Positions 10,964 through 22,282 of a stretch of DNA of 64,000 nt are shown here, piece by piece. Numbering within the stretch: the first letter of the stretch is position 1; each line of letters begins with the position of its first letter. The notes beneath the pieces were generated by a model. The model saw nothing but the letters and a program-made list of their open reading frames with translations. It did not search any database and had not been told where the DNA came from. The stretch comes from Ophiosphaerella korrae (taxonomy: Eukaryota > Ascomycota > Dothideomycetes > Pleosporales > Phaeosphaeriaceae), in contig JALNQF010000058.1 in the NCBI GenBank assembly GCA_028456385.1, forward strand, positions 158,032 to 222,031. Direction: 5' to 3'. A program made the translations under genes and the position numbers.

Positions 10964-12434
10964 TTATCGTAACGAACTATTCCTCTTCGGCTGAACAACC
11001 TCTTTTTGTATTTGTGCCCTCCCTCGCCCCGCGCCGCTCAGCCTGCCATGCGACCTCTGGTCGTCGTCAAAGCTTGTCCGCTTCCCGTTATCTAGCCCTT
11101 CGTTGTCATCCGACAGTTCGGCCAGTTCGAATTGGTTTTCAACATCGTAGTCATGCATGAGCGCGCCTCGGTCTCCTGTGTCTCCTCTCCTAGCATGTCC
11201 GCCATCGAGGAACGGGCTTTGGAGCTCCATGCTTCGTCGCGCTTGCATGCTGCGTCTTGTAGGAAATCCTGAAATCGCGTCTGAAGGAGCGCCATCTGTG
11301 AATTGAGAGCCGAGCGATCGGTTGCCATTGGGGTCATCGCGCGAGAGATTGAGAAGGTAGACGCCAGAGAAGATGATGAGAAAACCGCAAAGAAGTGAAA
11401 TCGTGTTGACAGCGGATGTGGTGTTGAAGCCCTGGAAAAGGAGGAAGGATGCAGCAAGTGTGCAGGTTGTGAAGGTTACGTAGTAGAGCGGGTTGACACT
11501 GCTTAACATTAGAGTTGCGCTTCAAAAGTGTCAAAAGTATCCTTACATGTTGGTCGAGAATTGACTCAGCGCCTTGTTGAAATAATTCATCTGGGTAAGG
11601 ATGCATCCCACAATCATGATAACAAAGACATAAGTAGAGGGATGTGTGAACTGGTTTTTGCCCGCAAAGGTCATCTTCAGCGCAAGGCCGAATGCCTTGA
11701 TGAACATGATAGAGACTGAGCCAGTCGTGGAGCAAATGGAGAGGTAAATGAGCGGGTTCTTGCGGCCGTACTTGGGTGCGATCTTGTAGATCATGAAGAT
11801 GGAGAAGATGGTAACGAAGAGGCAGTAAAAGAGGAATCCTGGCTTAAGAGCAAGCTCCAAGATCTCATCGACCGACTTGACTTCCTTGTCTGGCGGAGCA
11901 TGAAGAACGATGATGACTGATCCAATCAAACATATCGCGCAGCCAATCTTGCCAAGTAGACCGAGTTGTTCGTCGAGAAAGTACGAGCCCAGGACGGCGC
12001 CGATGAGAACAGAGAGGGCGCCCAAGGGAGTGACCAGAATGGCGGGGGCAAAAGCATAAGCGGCGAAGTTGAAGATCTCGCCCAGGACCACTACAGACGG
12101 TTAGTTGGGGGCGCTCAGATATGGCGTGGGGTGTGCGCTCACTTGTGGTTATGCCAAACCACCAGGTAGGGTTGCGCAGATAGCTGAAGCCGTCGCCGTC
12201 GAAACCGTTGTTTTCCTTGGAGGCATTGAGGCCCTTTTTGGTGATAACAAAACTGGCGCCTGGTCCGTCATGGTTAGTGTTGTTGTTTGCGGGCGGTGGT
12301 GGAGAGGAGCGTACCGATGGCGAGCGACGAGCTCACGGCCAGCATGAGACCGATATATCTGTCCGCAGTATTAGCCTTGAGTCGTTGCCTCGGCGCACCC
12401 GTACAGGTGCAGCGACGTACTTGTCTTCCACCAT
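10964..12434 (-). CDS. NIPA/DUF803-family magnesium transporter
   Basis: Five exons (12434-12421, 12358-12315, 12259-12143, 12090-11547, 11498-10964) give 417 aa. NIPA proteins resemble the drug/metabolite transporter fold and are linked to Mg2+ transport in endosomal and plasma membranes. The translated N-terminus MVEDKYIGLMLAVSSSLAIG and the following WWFGITTMVLGEIFNFAAYA are strong family matches. About nine hydrophobic segments cover residues 6-310. The last ~110 residues are a soluble Arg/Ser/Asp-rich cytosolic tail (for example RRSMQARRSMELQSPFLDGG). The first exon is only 14 nt, and phases 2, 1, 1 and 2 all join in frame. Transport substrate is inferred from the family. Confidence 0.9.
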
Positions 12435-14263
12435 GTTTGCCTGTCAAGGGTCTGCGACCCGGTTGGCGAAAGGCGTGTGAATAAGAGAGGCGGGCGGTCG
12501 CTGTGGGTGTTGTGGTGCAAGTGCGTGGCCGTGGTGGAGGAAGTCGCGCGCGGTTCAGCTGGTGGTGCGGTCGGTCACAAGCACAGCGAGATTCGAGAAG
12601 ACGAGGTGCAGTGCGATGCGACGGCAAGCAGGCACAACCCACGACCTAATCCCTTGGGCGATGCGACCAGAAGAAGGATTTCGCTAATCCGGCACAACGG
12701 CCTGCGGAATGCGTTGCCAGAACCGATTCACGTTTCACCAAACGCCTGCTTGCTATGGCCGGTTCCTGGCAAGCGTTTCTGCCGAGCGGCCAATGTCGAA
12801 CGAATGTGGGACGACTCGTGTGCGCGCTGCAAGGACAGCGAATCGACGTCACAAGGACAGGCAATAAGGAGTGTGCTGTGTTATACAAGTCTATCGATCG
12901 AACGGGCAAACGAGCGAAGAACTGTGGGCAGCCAATCTACCTATCTACCGCCCTGCCTATTATCGATTGCAGCTCCAGCCGAAGTGGCGCTCCCCAACTT
13001 TCTGACAGTTTCCCCGTCCCGGCGGGCCTTGAAGAGGCCCAGCTTGCGCCAACGCAGGGGCGCCTGCTCAGCCTCGAAACCGTCTGCTTCCAGATGCCAC
13101 GCTAGCAAGGCCTCCACGGCCTCCTCCTCGTAGCTGGCTGGCCCGTCCCCTGACACGCGGCACAGGAACGCGTCACAGAGCCCTGCAATTCCCACACGAT
13201 AGAAACATCGCACGCCTCGCAATACTCTGTAAGCCTGTGTAAGGCTTGAGCCGCTGGGCAAAGTCAAACATGCCTGGGTAGCCAAAAGCACAAAATTAGG
13301 CTGATGGGCTTCCCGAACGTCTACTTGCACCACTTCAGCTCTCTGCCAGACTTGACACGAGCTCTGCAACCAGAAACATGGAGCTGCGTCGCAAATCGGC
13401 CTTTCTGCCCCTGGCCGCTGTCCCGGCGACGGAAGAGCCTATCAAACGTTATCGATATCGCGTACCTAGCTTACCATTCGGCTCCATTAATAGATTGCCC
13501 TTTGACTCGATGCAGCAGGCAGTAATGACACGCTGACCGAACGAGTACGAGTGACATGTAGCAAGCACATGATACCATCATCATCAGATAGCTTGCTTAC
13601 TGTCAATGTTCCATCCATTGAATCGTATTCATACGAGATTTCCATACTAGGTTACCAAATCGGGCACTTTCTTACTGTCGTAACAGCAAATATTGGCCTA
13701 GGAACCCTTGCATCCACCCCCACCATCTCTCTCCATCGCTGACAGCCCATAAACGCCTGCGGACATGTGTTCATGTCGAGATATCGGGTATTGTAATTCA
13801 ATAAACACACTCCGTTCGCCCCTACCCTCATGTTTGCCATCTTATCACCAAACCACAAACGCCCACCATGAATTTCGCCCTCCAAAAGCCCCTAAAGTCC
13901 CCAAATCCCCCAAACAAGCAAAAAAGAAAATCCGCTCGCATGACAACGAACAGTGAGACGAACTTACTACGAGTGTTGAGCTTCAGGTGAAGACTCGCCA
14001 AGTGATTTGCGTGGGTTGCCAAATGTAGCAGCGTGAATCTGATATCAGTATTACAATCACCTTCAATTAGTAAATTTAGTCCATGGAGGCGGGCGACGGT
14101 TGACGCGGGTGCGAATCGGAGGTCCAGAAATAGGCCGAGACGAGGGAAATTGCAAAATTCAGAAGTCCAAGTTAGAAGATGTCGAAGTTGGAAAGTCATT
14201 AAACCGGAAAGGGGCTATTGTTAGTATTCATCGACCTGAGCAAGGTTCGGAAGACGGGGGCGT
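12435..14263. other. Long intergenic region between two minus-strand genes
   Basis: 1.8 kb without a recognisable gene. Overlapping ORFs on both strands (for example 12477-13133 and 12941-13369) show no family features and look like chance frames in GC-balanced DNA. It should hold the NIPA promoter at its left end. Confidence 0.45.
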
Positions 14264-16774
14264 TCACACCCTGGGTCGCTTTATGTCTGGACCAATGTCA
14301 GCGCAAGCAGGATGGACGTAGGACAAAGGGTCCCATAACATACCTGAAAGGTCGAGTGCATCGCCAGCCGAATCGCCAACCTCGTCAATCGACCTCTTCA
14401 GTCCTTGGACAGGGCTTTTTTGCAGATCTCCTGACGAGGCAGCAACAGGATCTGCAGCCGAAGACGCTGCGACCGCAGGTTGCTCCACCACGCCGTCCTC
14501 CTCTTCCTCGAGCTGAATCGTGTCGGTGACCACATCTTGTACAAGGCCTGCATCTACAGGTACCTTGGATGTTGGCTCTTGGTCGATCAACCATTCGGTC
14601 GCATTCTCTAGGTCTAGGAAATCATCTCCGTCGGCAAGGGTGATACTGGCATTTGCAGAGCCATCGGCACTAGCGTCGTCATCGAACTCAGCGCCACTGA
14701 TGAAGTCATTCTCAGCCTCTTGGTCCGGATCCTGGTATTCATAGCCAGTATACGTATACTCTTCGTTAGTATAGACCTCGAGATCAGTCTCTGTAGGATA
14801 AGCTTCCGTTGTATTCGTTTCAAAATTTTGGTATGGGTCCTCTCGGTCTAGGGCCTCTTGGATCGCTATATACTCTCCGGAAGAGGTTGCGTTTTCCTCT
14901 TGGCCGGGCTGTTCTTTGGTATCAGGATGAGTACCAGCTTTGATCTCTGCGTCAGAAACCACATCCTCCTCAGCGCCATCGTGGAAGTCTTCATGCTTAG
15001 TAGATCCTACAGTATGTGTAGATATCTCACCTGCCACATTATCATCACCTTGTACAGTAGACGAGGATGGCGAAGGGGTATTGTGAGTCGCAGTGTGCGG
15101 TTCTTCGTCGTCTTCAGCGTCACTGTAATCAATGAAATCATCGTTTTCCTCTTCCCTTCGTACTTCGACGATTCCCTGAGCTCCTTGCTCAACTACTTCA
15201 TCTTCACCTGCATCTGAATCATGCTGGCCAACCTCTTCGCTATGGTCAGCATGCTCTGGTGCAGCTGCATTGTTGTCAATTCGCGCAACTTGCTCTACAT
15301 GGGTGACACCTTCAGATGCAGTGCCATTTTGAGACTTATTGTCATCATCCTCTTTTTCATACTCTGCGACCTTAGTGTTAGGCCCTGCTTTGGTTGTGGC
15401 CCCTTCTGTAACCGCTTCTACAACGTCCTCTGTAACCTCGTGCTGTTCGGCCTCGTCATTTTCCCACTCCGTCACATCGTGATCAGTTGAGTGGCCAGAA
15501 TGCGTAACTTCGAAGTTGGTTTCACCTGCAGCTATGGCTGCGGCCAGCCCGGAGAAGCCACTGCCTTGCTCTGCATATTTTGCAACATCGCCGAGCAGGC
15601 TTGCGAACCGTGGCCGAAATAGTAAGCTCACGTAGAACGACTCAGGGTCGTAAACCTCATCTTGCGCATTAAGGGTGTGATACAAATCAACTAAACGTTC
15701 CAGTGATACCGCAACACAGGCGGTGTTGTCTTCGTAAAGCTCCATGTTGTGGAAGTTGTCGAAGCGAAATCCTAATTCGGTCTCATGCGTTAGGGAGTCT
15801 TCAAGAAACTCTCTACATTGCCGAAAAATCTCTGAAAGACTGGAGCGAAGAAGCGAAATGTCTGGCAAGATCCACTCGCCGCTATTGTCAGTATCATGTA
15901 GCTCGAATAGCCAAAGCTCATTGCCTGAAATGTTGATAGTGATAGGGCGCATGTCGGAATTGTGCTGGTCATCGTGAGCTTCAGGGACGGGCTCTTTGTC
16001 ATCAGCTGGGACCTCGACATCTTGCAATGGAACCCTGCCCTGTTCACCATCTGAACGGCCGTCTGCTTCATGAAGCGCATCGAAATCAGGTGCATATTGT
16101 TCTTCTTGATCATTTGTCGTATTCTCAACCGTATTGTCATATTCGACGTCGTGCTCGTGCGCGTCGTTGTTGCTATCGTGGACCGAGCCAGGCGTGTGTG
16201 CCGTATCTTGAGTCTGTTCTTGTTGTGGGACTTGGTCTTCATTCACAGCAACATGGATTTCATCAATTTGTTGACCGGTAGATGTGGGCTGCAAGGTGGT
16301 AGTATCTTCCTCTTCATCAGAGTAGTCGATCAAATCGTCTTCTTCGAGTGCTGGCACAGCTTCCTGTGTTGCGATAGTGTTGGTTGGTGATGATTTACCC
16401 GCATTTACTTGATCACCATACTGAACATCTTCCTCGTAGGTAAACTCATCATCGAATGCTGCCACAGCTTCCTGTGTCGCAACGGTATTACTAGGTGATA
16501 CTTTATCCACATTTGCTTCATCATCATGCTGAGCATTTTCTTCTTCCCAGGTGAAGTCAGGCTCTGTCATTTCATCATCCTCGTCTCCATACGCAGTGAC
16601 GGCATCTTCAGGTGCGTCTTTGATGGAGATGTCATCGTCTTGGGCATCTGCGGGAGGTGCGAGATCGAGCTCGATATCACCATCTCCAAGATCAATGTCG
16701 ATGTCGGATTGAAGATCCATCTCGTCAGGCTCGGTGATGTGGAGGCTGGGTATGGCGTGTGCGGTCGTGGCCAT
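14264..16774 (-). CDS. Large acidic protein, function unknown
   Basis: Two exons, 16774-14344 and 14286-14264, give 817 aa; I do not recognise a named family. The protein is dominated by Asp/Glu-rich, probably disordered sequence. One stretch (about residues 275-420, from RPITINISGNELWLFELHD to SGFSGLAAAIAAGE) looks globular. The motif D(L/F)IDYSD occurs twice, and a ~25-residue unit around NT(V/I)ATQEAV is tandemly repeated near residues 95-150. The C-terminus DALDLSDIKRPRV carries a short basic cluster that could be a nuclear signal. The 57-nt intron 14343-14287 has GTATGT and a CTGAC-like branch; it is in frame and stop-free, so retention would add 19 residues. An in-frame ATG at 16903 would add 43 residues; I prefer 16774 (MATTAHAIPSLHITEPDEMD). 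A chromatin or nuclear role is only a guess. Confidence 0.75.
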   Translation of the reverse strand: MATTAHAIPSLHITEPDEMDLQSDIDIDLGDGDIELDLAPPADAQDDDISIKDAPEDAVTAYGDEDDEMTEPDFTWEEENAQHDDEANVDKVSPSNTVATQEAVAAFDDEFTYEEDVQYGDQVNAGKSSPTNTIATQEAVPALEEDDLIDYSDEEEDTTTLQPTSTGQQIDEIHVAVNEDQVPQQEQTQDTAHTPGSVHDSNNDAHEHDVEYDNTVENTTNDQEEQYAPDFDALHEADGRSDGEQGRVPLQDVEVPADDKEPVPEAHDDQHNSDMRPITINISGNELWLFELHDTDNSGEWILPDISLLRSSLSEIFRQCREFLEDSLTHETELGFRFDNFHNMELYEDNTACVAVSLERLVDLYHTLNAQDEVYDPESFYVSLLFRPRFASLLGDVAKYAEQGSGFSGLAAAIAAGETNFEVTHSGHSTDHDVTEWENDEAEQHEVTEDVVEAVTEGATTKAGPNTKVAEYEKEDDDNKSQNGTASEGVTHVEQVARIDNNAAAPEHADHSEEVGQHDSDAGEDEVVEQGAQGIVEVRREEENDDFIDYSDAEDDEEPHTATHNTPSPSSSTVQGDDNVAGEISTHTVGSTKHEDFHDGAEEDVVSDAEIKAGTHPDTKEQPGQEENATSSGEYIAIQEALDREDPYQNFETNTTEAYPTETDLEVYTNEEYTYTGYEYQDPDQEAENDFISGAEFDDDASADGSANASITLADGDDFLDLENATEWLIDQEPTSKVPVDAGLVQDVVTDTIQLEEEEDGVVEQPAVAASSAADPVAASSGDLQKSPVQGLKRSIDEVGDSAGDALDLSGMLWDPLSYVHPACADIGPDIKRPRV

Positions 16775-17536
16775 GCCGTTGGTTTCAGTATGGCAGGTAG
16801 TTTGAGAAGTGTTAGGTAAGGAGCGTGGCGAGTACGACAGCGCGCAACTCAAGGTGGCGACGTGCAAACGGAGGCCCGCGTAGGTTTGTGCTTTCAGGCG
16901 CAAGTGTTATGAGCACATGCTGCAGTGAATGAGTATGCCCGGCGAATACTTGCGATGAATGAGTAGGTGAGAGGCAAAACAAAGAAGGGTGCGAGTGAGT
17001 CGCGCCAAGAGCACGGATAGGGAGGTTGCGCGCCTGGAGCTTTGACGTGTCCTAGACTCAAACAGGATATCCAGGGACTGGGGAGAGAAGGACTGGTCTA
17101 CGAGTTGAAGTCTGCAGTCGAAAAGCAAGATGCTCAAGGTGGAGGTGAGAGTTTGTCGGATGTCAGGGTTTGGAAGTGACTTGGGGCGGGGTGAAGATGT
17201 GACATGGTTGGAACGTGTAGGCAATGGCAGGCACGTGATCTACAAGTGTCCACATCGACTCCAGGAACACCAACATACCGTAGATTGCGCAAGTGGCCAC
17301 AGAGGAGCTGTTTGTCCGTCCAAGACAAGAAATATCGCGCGACATCGCTTGACGAGTGCAGTGTCTTCTCATAGCAAGATATCCGAATTCCTCCACTCGT
17401 GAAGAATCAGGGTGGTGCTTCTCGAAATTAGATTCGACAATATCCCCTCCATCCCACTCCTCGTCCACGGCCGCAGCTACCAGCCACCACCTACTGACCT
17501 GTTGATATATAGAGGTATTCAATTGGGTTCGTTATA
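16775..17536. other. Divergent promoter region, acidic protein and delta-COP
   Basis: The two flanking genes diverge from this 762-bp gap. ORFs on both strands are short and overlapping. No RNA gene was seen. Confidence 0.5.
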
Positions 17537-19214
17537 ATGGTACGAAAACCTAGAACCACCACGGCCCTACACACCGCAATATAGCTGACGAAAGCTAGGT
17601 TGTCCTCGCAGCATCGATATGCACAAGAGGCGGCAAGGCCGTTCTCTCGCGTCAGTTCCGAGAAATGCAACGCTCTCGAATCGAAGCTCTACTTGCCTCC
17701 TTCCCGAAGCTGGCAGATAGCGGTACCCAGCACACCATCGCCGAGCAGGACAATGTGCGCTACGTATACCAACCCCTCGACGAGCTGTACATGGTCCTGG
17801 TCACCAACCTACAATCAAACATCCTGCAAGACATCAACTCACTCCACCTATTCGCCCAGGTTGTCTCTTCGATATGCAAATCCATTGACGAGCGCGAAAT
17901 CTTGAAGAATGCCTTTGAGCTTCTGACTGCCTTTGACGAAATTGTTACACTAGGATATAGGGAGAACCTGACCATGAGCCAGATTAAGACATTTCTGGAC
18001 ATGGAGTCGCATGAAGAACGCATCCAGGAAATTATTGCGCGGAACAAGGAGCTCGAGGCTTCAGAAGAACGCAAGCGCCGAGCCAAGCAGCTCGAGATGC
18101 AACGCAAAGAGATGTCAAGATCTCAGCGAGCCGGAGGCGGTATGGGTGGTGGCATGGGCAGTGGCAGCATGGGGCGCTCTCCATCCTATCCTGCATTTAC
18201 ACCCAGCGTGCCCACCACCAATGTCACCGACGCATACGACTCATATGAAAAGGAAAAGAAGGCCGCAAGTAAGCCGCTGGCTCTAGGCAAGAAGGGCATG
18301 CAGCTCGGCAAGAAGAAGCAGGGAAATAATCTGTTCGAACAAGTAACCGGAGGCCTACCGCAAGAGGAGGAACCGCTCGTCTCGCCCAAACCTCCTGCGC
18401 CAGCTGTAGCTGCTCCTGTCAGCGCGCGCCAATCGACCTCCATCGATCGACAAGCCATACACATCACTACAACTGAGACCATCTCCGCCAGATTAGATCG
18501 TGAGGGTCTTCTCAAATCTTTTGAAGTCAAGGGAGAGATGCAGTTAAAGATTTCTGACCCGTCCTTGACACAAGTCAAGCTAGACCTCGCAACTGGCGAC
18601 ACCCGCGGCGCCCAACTTATGACACATCCCAAAGTTGACAAGACTGTCTTCCGCAATGACAAAGTCATCCAACTCTCTGATACAAGCAAAGGTTTCCCTT
18701 CGAATATGGGCATTGGTGTCATGAAGTGGAAGCTTGCACCACGGCCCGACGATGTGTCTGACCCACCCATCACCTTCCGCGTCTGGGTCGAAGAATCAGG
18801 CAACTCGTTCAACATTACTGTCGAATATGAGCTCACAGGCAGCGGCCCATTGAAAGATGTCACCGTCGCCATACCATATGAAACGGACGAGCCCAGCATT
18901 TCCTCTTTCGACGCCGTCTATGAAGTTAGTGGTGACAGCATCGAGTGGAACATCGGTACCGTGGACGAAGCAAACAGCTCTGGTAGCTTCGAATTCGAGG
19001 CACACTCCGGCAGCGACACCGAGTTTTTCCCTATGCGTGTTCGCTTCTCCAAGAGCACGCCATTCGTCGATGTCGATGTAAGTCAATTCGTCATGTTTAT
19101 GTCTCGGGCTAATTTGCGTCATAGGTATCGTCTGTCACACTGCTGTCTATGGGACAAGGTATTGGATTCTCAAAGGACGTCAAGTGTACGGCAGACGTAT
19201 ATGAAATCGCATGA
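17537..19214 (+). CDS. ret2: Coatomer subunit delta (delta-COP)
   Basis: Exons 17537-17539, 17599-19077 and 19125-19214 give 523 aa. Delta-COP is part of the COPI coat that carries vesicles from Golgi to ER. The N-terminal longin domain (MVVLAASICTRGGKAVLSRQ) is followed by a charged helical linker (NKELEASEERKRRAKQLEMQ), a Gly/Met-rich spacer (GGGMGGGMGSGSMG) and the C-terminal mu-homology domain, which ends in TLLSMGQGIGFSKDVKCTAD with stop at 19212. The first exon is just the ATG codon, followed at once by a 59-nt intron; the alternative ATG at 17665 would delete the conserved longin start. The last intron (19078-19124) is needed to reach the conserved C-terminus; unspliced reading gives an unrelated tail. 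Confidence 0.95.
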
Positions 19215-20227
19215 GTGGGAGAAGTGTAGGCATGGCACTAGACAAGCGCAACAAACATATCATTCAACAACCGTAACTTTGAATGTCTTCTATTTGATTG
19301 ATCGTATCTATTTGTGATGTATCATTCGATTATGCCTCACCACAGCCATTAGTTCAACACCTTCGTCTTGGGCGAAAAGAAATCCAGGAGTAATGTTGAA
19401 GCACACAGTATCAGATTAACATTGAGAAAAGTCTCACGACACCGGATCACATTCTCTCTCAGACGCAACCGACATCCTAGCTCCCGGAAGTACAATTCTT
19501 CTGCAAGCATCATAGTCAGCGCGAAGTAGCACCATTAACCTTTGCCCCATGTTTCTGATTCCCCATCTCGGACCACAAGTGGATCATGTTAATACTCAAG
19601 GTTTGATATATCCCATCACTCGCCGATCCCACACTGGGGTCGATGCTGGCTACATAACGCCAGGAACCGAGACAAGGGAACAGCAGAGATGACGTCGTGC
19701 ACATCCCAAAAAGCTGCATCAGCTCAGCATGTGAAACGAAAAGGTAAGCCGCATACTTTAATCTACTCAACCAACCACCAATAACACCGAGGAGGCCAGC
19801 GATATTTCAGACACCCGCATCATGATAGTATCACGCCATAGCAAGTGGGAAAAGGAGAGTTCGTAGAAATTCATGATTCATTATGATTTAGCGGCTATCG
19901 CTGGCAAGTCTGATTCCATGCCCATAGCAAGGGGGAGGCCGTAGTGCGCTCCCTGCAGTTCCCATCAGAACTGTTTGCATACAACTCTATATCCAGTTGC
20001 AAAAAAAAAAAAAAAAGGCAAAAACTAAGAACTCGCTAATGTTCGCGTGACTGGTATCCGAGGATGCAAAGATGAGAAAAGGGAGAAAAAAGCGGCAAAG
20101 TTATACATGAAAGATCTTTGAGCGAAAATGTGTCGCGTAAGTCGATTGAGAAATGTATCGGCTCGTAATATAAGGGTATCGCGGGAGTAAATGTTGGTGG
20201 GAAGGTGGAGTACGAGATGCTTTTGGT
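19215..20227. other. Convergent 3' intergenic region
   Basis: This lies between the 3' ends of delta-COP and the next minus-strand gene. It contains a run of 16 A at 20001-20016. No gene was recognised. Confidence 0.5.
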
Positions 20228-22282
20228 TTAATGGACGGAGTCGCCGAGGTATCCAAAGTCATCCATCAGCCTAGTAAGCTGGCTGACAGAGTTCTCGCGC
20301 TGTACGCTGGGCTCGACGCGCAGGGCTGAGTTGGTGATGGTGGTCTTAGATGTGGTCTCGTCTTCAGGAAGGCTGTAGTGGAAACCCAGGCCAAAGCACG
20401 CGGCTTGTCGGCGAGGAGCTGAGTCGGCGTGCTGGATGTCGAGATTGAATAGATCTGAGCCGAATGTAGAAATGCGAAGGTCATCTAGTTGTGGTGGGGA
20501 TGCTGAAAGAAAATCGATTGTTGACTCTTCTTCTTGCGTCGTAATGCTGGTCTCCGTCAATGTTGAGCCACGCTTCGAATCGAATTCGGGCTCGGTGAAC
20601 GAGTGGCGCAGGGACAGCCTTTGGGGGGATCCCATGTCACTGCAGCAGTCGCTCGTCAGAGCAGAAAATGTGGGCGAGTTGGCCTCTTCTGCATCAGGTG
20701 TTGAACAGGTATGTGCCATTGATTCATTGCTCCATGTGGAGAAATGACTCTGGGGCTTGTCTTCGTATTCCCTGATGATATCATGTAGTACTTCGTCGTC
20801 TTCCTCATCTTCCAACTCTTCGTCATGTAAAAATTCTTCGATTGACGGCTCGACCGGAGATGAGTTGTTACATGCAAATAATGGAGCCGGTGTTAGGTAC
20901 CGAGGGAGTGCCGGAAGATCCTTGTCTATTGGCAACTGCCGGAGAGATGGGCTTCCTCCGTGGCTAGACGTTGGCCTTTGACCTTCAGATGGAGGTATAA
21001 GCGAACGTGAGGGGCGTTTCAGTTCCGGCATAGCAGGGACATTTTCAACCACGTTCTGGACGTCTGATTCCAAGGGTTTCTGGAATCTCGGAGAAGAAAG
21101 CCAAGGGTCATTGGAGAAGAGATAGTGTCGCGTTCTCCGCGTATCCGAAGAGTTAGCACGCATGCGGCCCTGCGTCAAATGAACCTCACTCGTTACAATT
21201 GTGGACGGAATATGAGACCGGCGCCGCTTGAGAGATGCTTTCCTCTTTACTGGTTCAGCGTGAGCGAAGACAGGGTCTCGGACAGGATCAACTGGATGAG
21301 ACCCAAGTGGCGAGAACTCCTTCCTGATTGATGGTATCGAACGGACCACGGGAGGAACATCTGTAGTATCGCGTGGTGCAGATATAGGCGCAGGCCGATA
21401 TGAATTCAAGGGAACTAGATTGAGGTCGTCGGCTGTAGTACTGATCAATATCGGTGTGCCAATCTCCAATTCGTGAGGCTTAGATGAGCTGCGTGTTCTG
21501 GATGCGGACCGTTTCGACGCCAGCTTTTCCTTCAAGCTTCTAAAGTCGGCAAAAAGCGGCGTTGAAGGCATTCGTGGCGATGCGGATGCACTGCGTGCGT
21601 GGCGTACTACATTTGGAGACAGGAACGCACTTGATGGAGGGTAGGTAGCGGATCTTGGTGTCCACAAGGACGGCTGTGGCACGGAATTTGCATTCGGATT
21701 TGGGCTTGGGGCACCTGAACGTGGTGATGACAATGGCTTTGGAAGCACAGGCGGCACTGGATTCAGATATCGGTCACTTGGGTTGCGAGTAAAGCCGTCA
21801 GTCGACTCAGGATAACTATGTATGGGCGCCTCGCTGGGAAGCTCCAAAACATTGAGGCGCTGTCCTGGCAATAGCGGGCAGAATGTGGTCGATGGTTCTG
21901 CGGGATTATGGATTTCATCATCACCGTCAACCTTGTACTGTAGCAGGTCAGTATTGTCGGTAAATTGGTAGGTAAGCTGACCTACATAGTACCAATATGT
22001 GCCACCCATTTTCAAAAGCCCGTTTCGTTTCGGGCTCAATGCGGCCAAGTCACCGTCGCAAATGATATCTGAGAAGGTAAAGCAACCTCGCCAATAGTTA
22101 CGCCCGCGCCGTGTGTCAAGCTCGAGGTGATATGAACTAGCGAAGTTGTCCCAACTTCCAAACAAGACTACTGTGCGCTGTGCAGTAGGGCACTGACTGT
22201 TTGGCAAAGTTAGTGGCAGCCTTGAATGGGGCAGTAAAGGGTAGACATACAACAAAAAAGTATGTAGGGTTGTGTTTTCCAT
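20228..22282 (-). CDS. Conserved fungal protein with CBM-like N-terminal domain
   Basis: Three exons (22282-22251, 22196-21986, 21937-20228) give 650 aa. The first ~110 residues read as a beta-sandwich like the glycogen-binding (AMPK/CBM48-type) domains: TVVLFGSWDNF, GRNYWRGCFTFSDI, MGGTYWYYYKVDGDDEIHNP, then STTFCPLLPGQRLNVLELP. This pattern is familiar from uncharacterised fungal proteins. The rest is long and disordered, rich in Ser/Pro/Arg, with several RS-type stretches (SKRSASRTRSSSKP), an acidic patch (EEFLHDEELEDEEDDEV) and a conserved-looking C-terminus (LTRLMDDFGYLGDSVH). Both introns are GT-AG; the second restores the YYYKVDG strand that unspliced reading breaks. No enzyme motif was seen; carbohydrate binding is inferred from fold similarity only. 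Confidence 0.82.
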   Translation of the reverse strand: MENTTLHTFLLYVYPLLPHSRLPLTLPNSQCPTAQRTVVLFGSWDNFASSYHLELDTRRGRNYWRGCFTFSDIICDGDLAALSPKRNGLLKMGGTYWYYVGQLTYQFTDNTDLLQYKVDGDDEIHNPAEPSTTFCPLLPGQRLNVLELPSEAPIHSYPESTDGFTRNPSDRYLNPVPPVLPKPLSSPRSGAPSPNPNANSVPQPSLWTPRSATYPPSSAFLSPNVVRHARSASASPRMPSTPLFADFRSLKEKLASKRSASRTRSSSKPHELEIGTPILISTTADDLNLVPLNSYRPAPISAPRDTTDVPPVVRSIPSIRKEFSPLGSHPVDPVRDPVFAHAEPVKRKASLKRRRSHIPSTIVTSEVHLTQGRMRANSSDTRRTRHYLFSNDPWLSSPRFQKPLESDVQNVVENVPAMPELKRPSRSLIPPSEGQRPTSSHGGSPSLRQLPIDKDLPALPRYLTPAPLFACNNSSPVEPSIEEFLHDEELEDEEDDEVLHDIIREYEDKPQSHFSTWSNESMAHTCSTPDAEEANSPTFSALTSDCCSDMGSPQRLSLRHSFTEPEFDSKRGSTLTETSITTQEEESTIDFLSASPPQLDDLRISTFGSDLFNLDIQHADSAPRRQAACFGLGFHYSLPEDETTSKTTITNSALRVEPSVQRENSVSQLTRLMDDFGYLGDSVH

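Noticed and set aside
12435..14263. ORFs up to ~218 codons on both strands
   Set aside because: They overlap each other in opposite frames, lack recognisable domains and show no intron-exon pattern.
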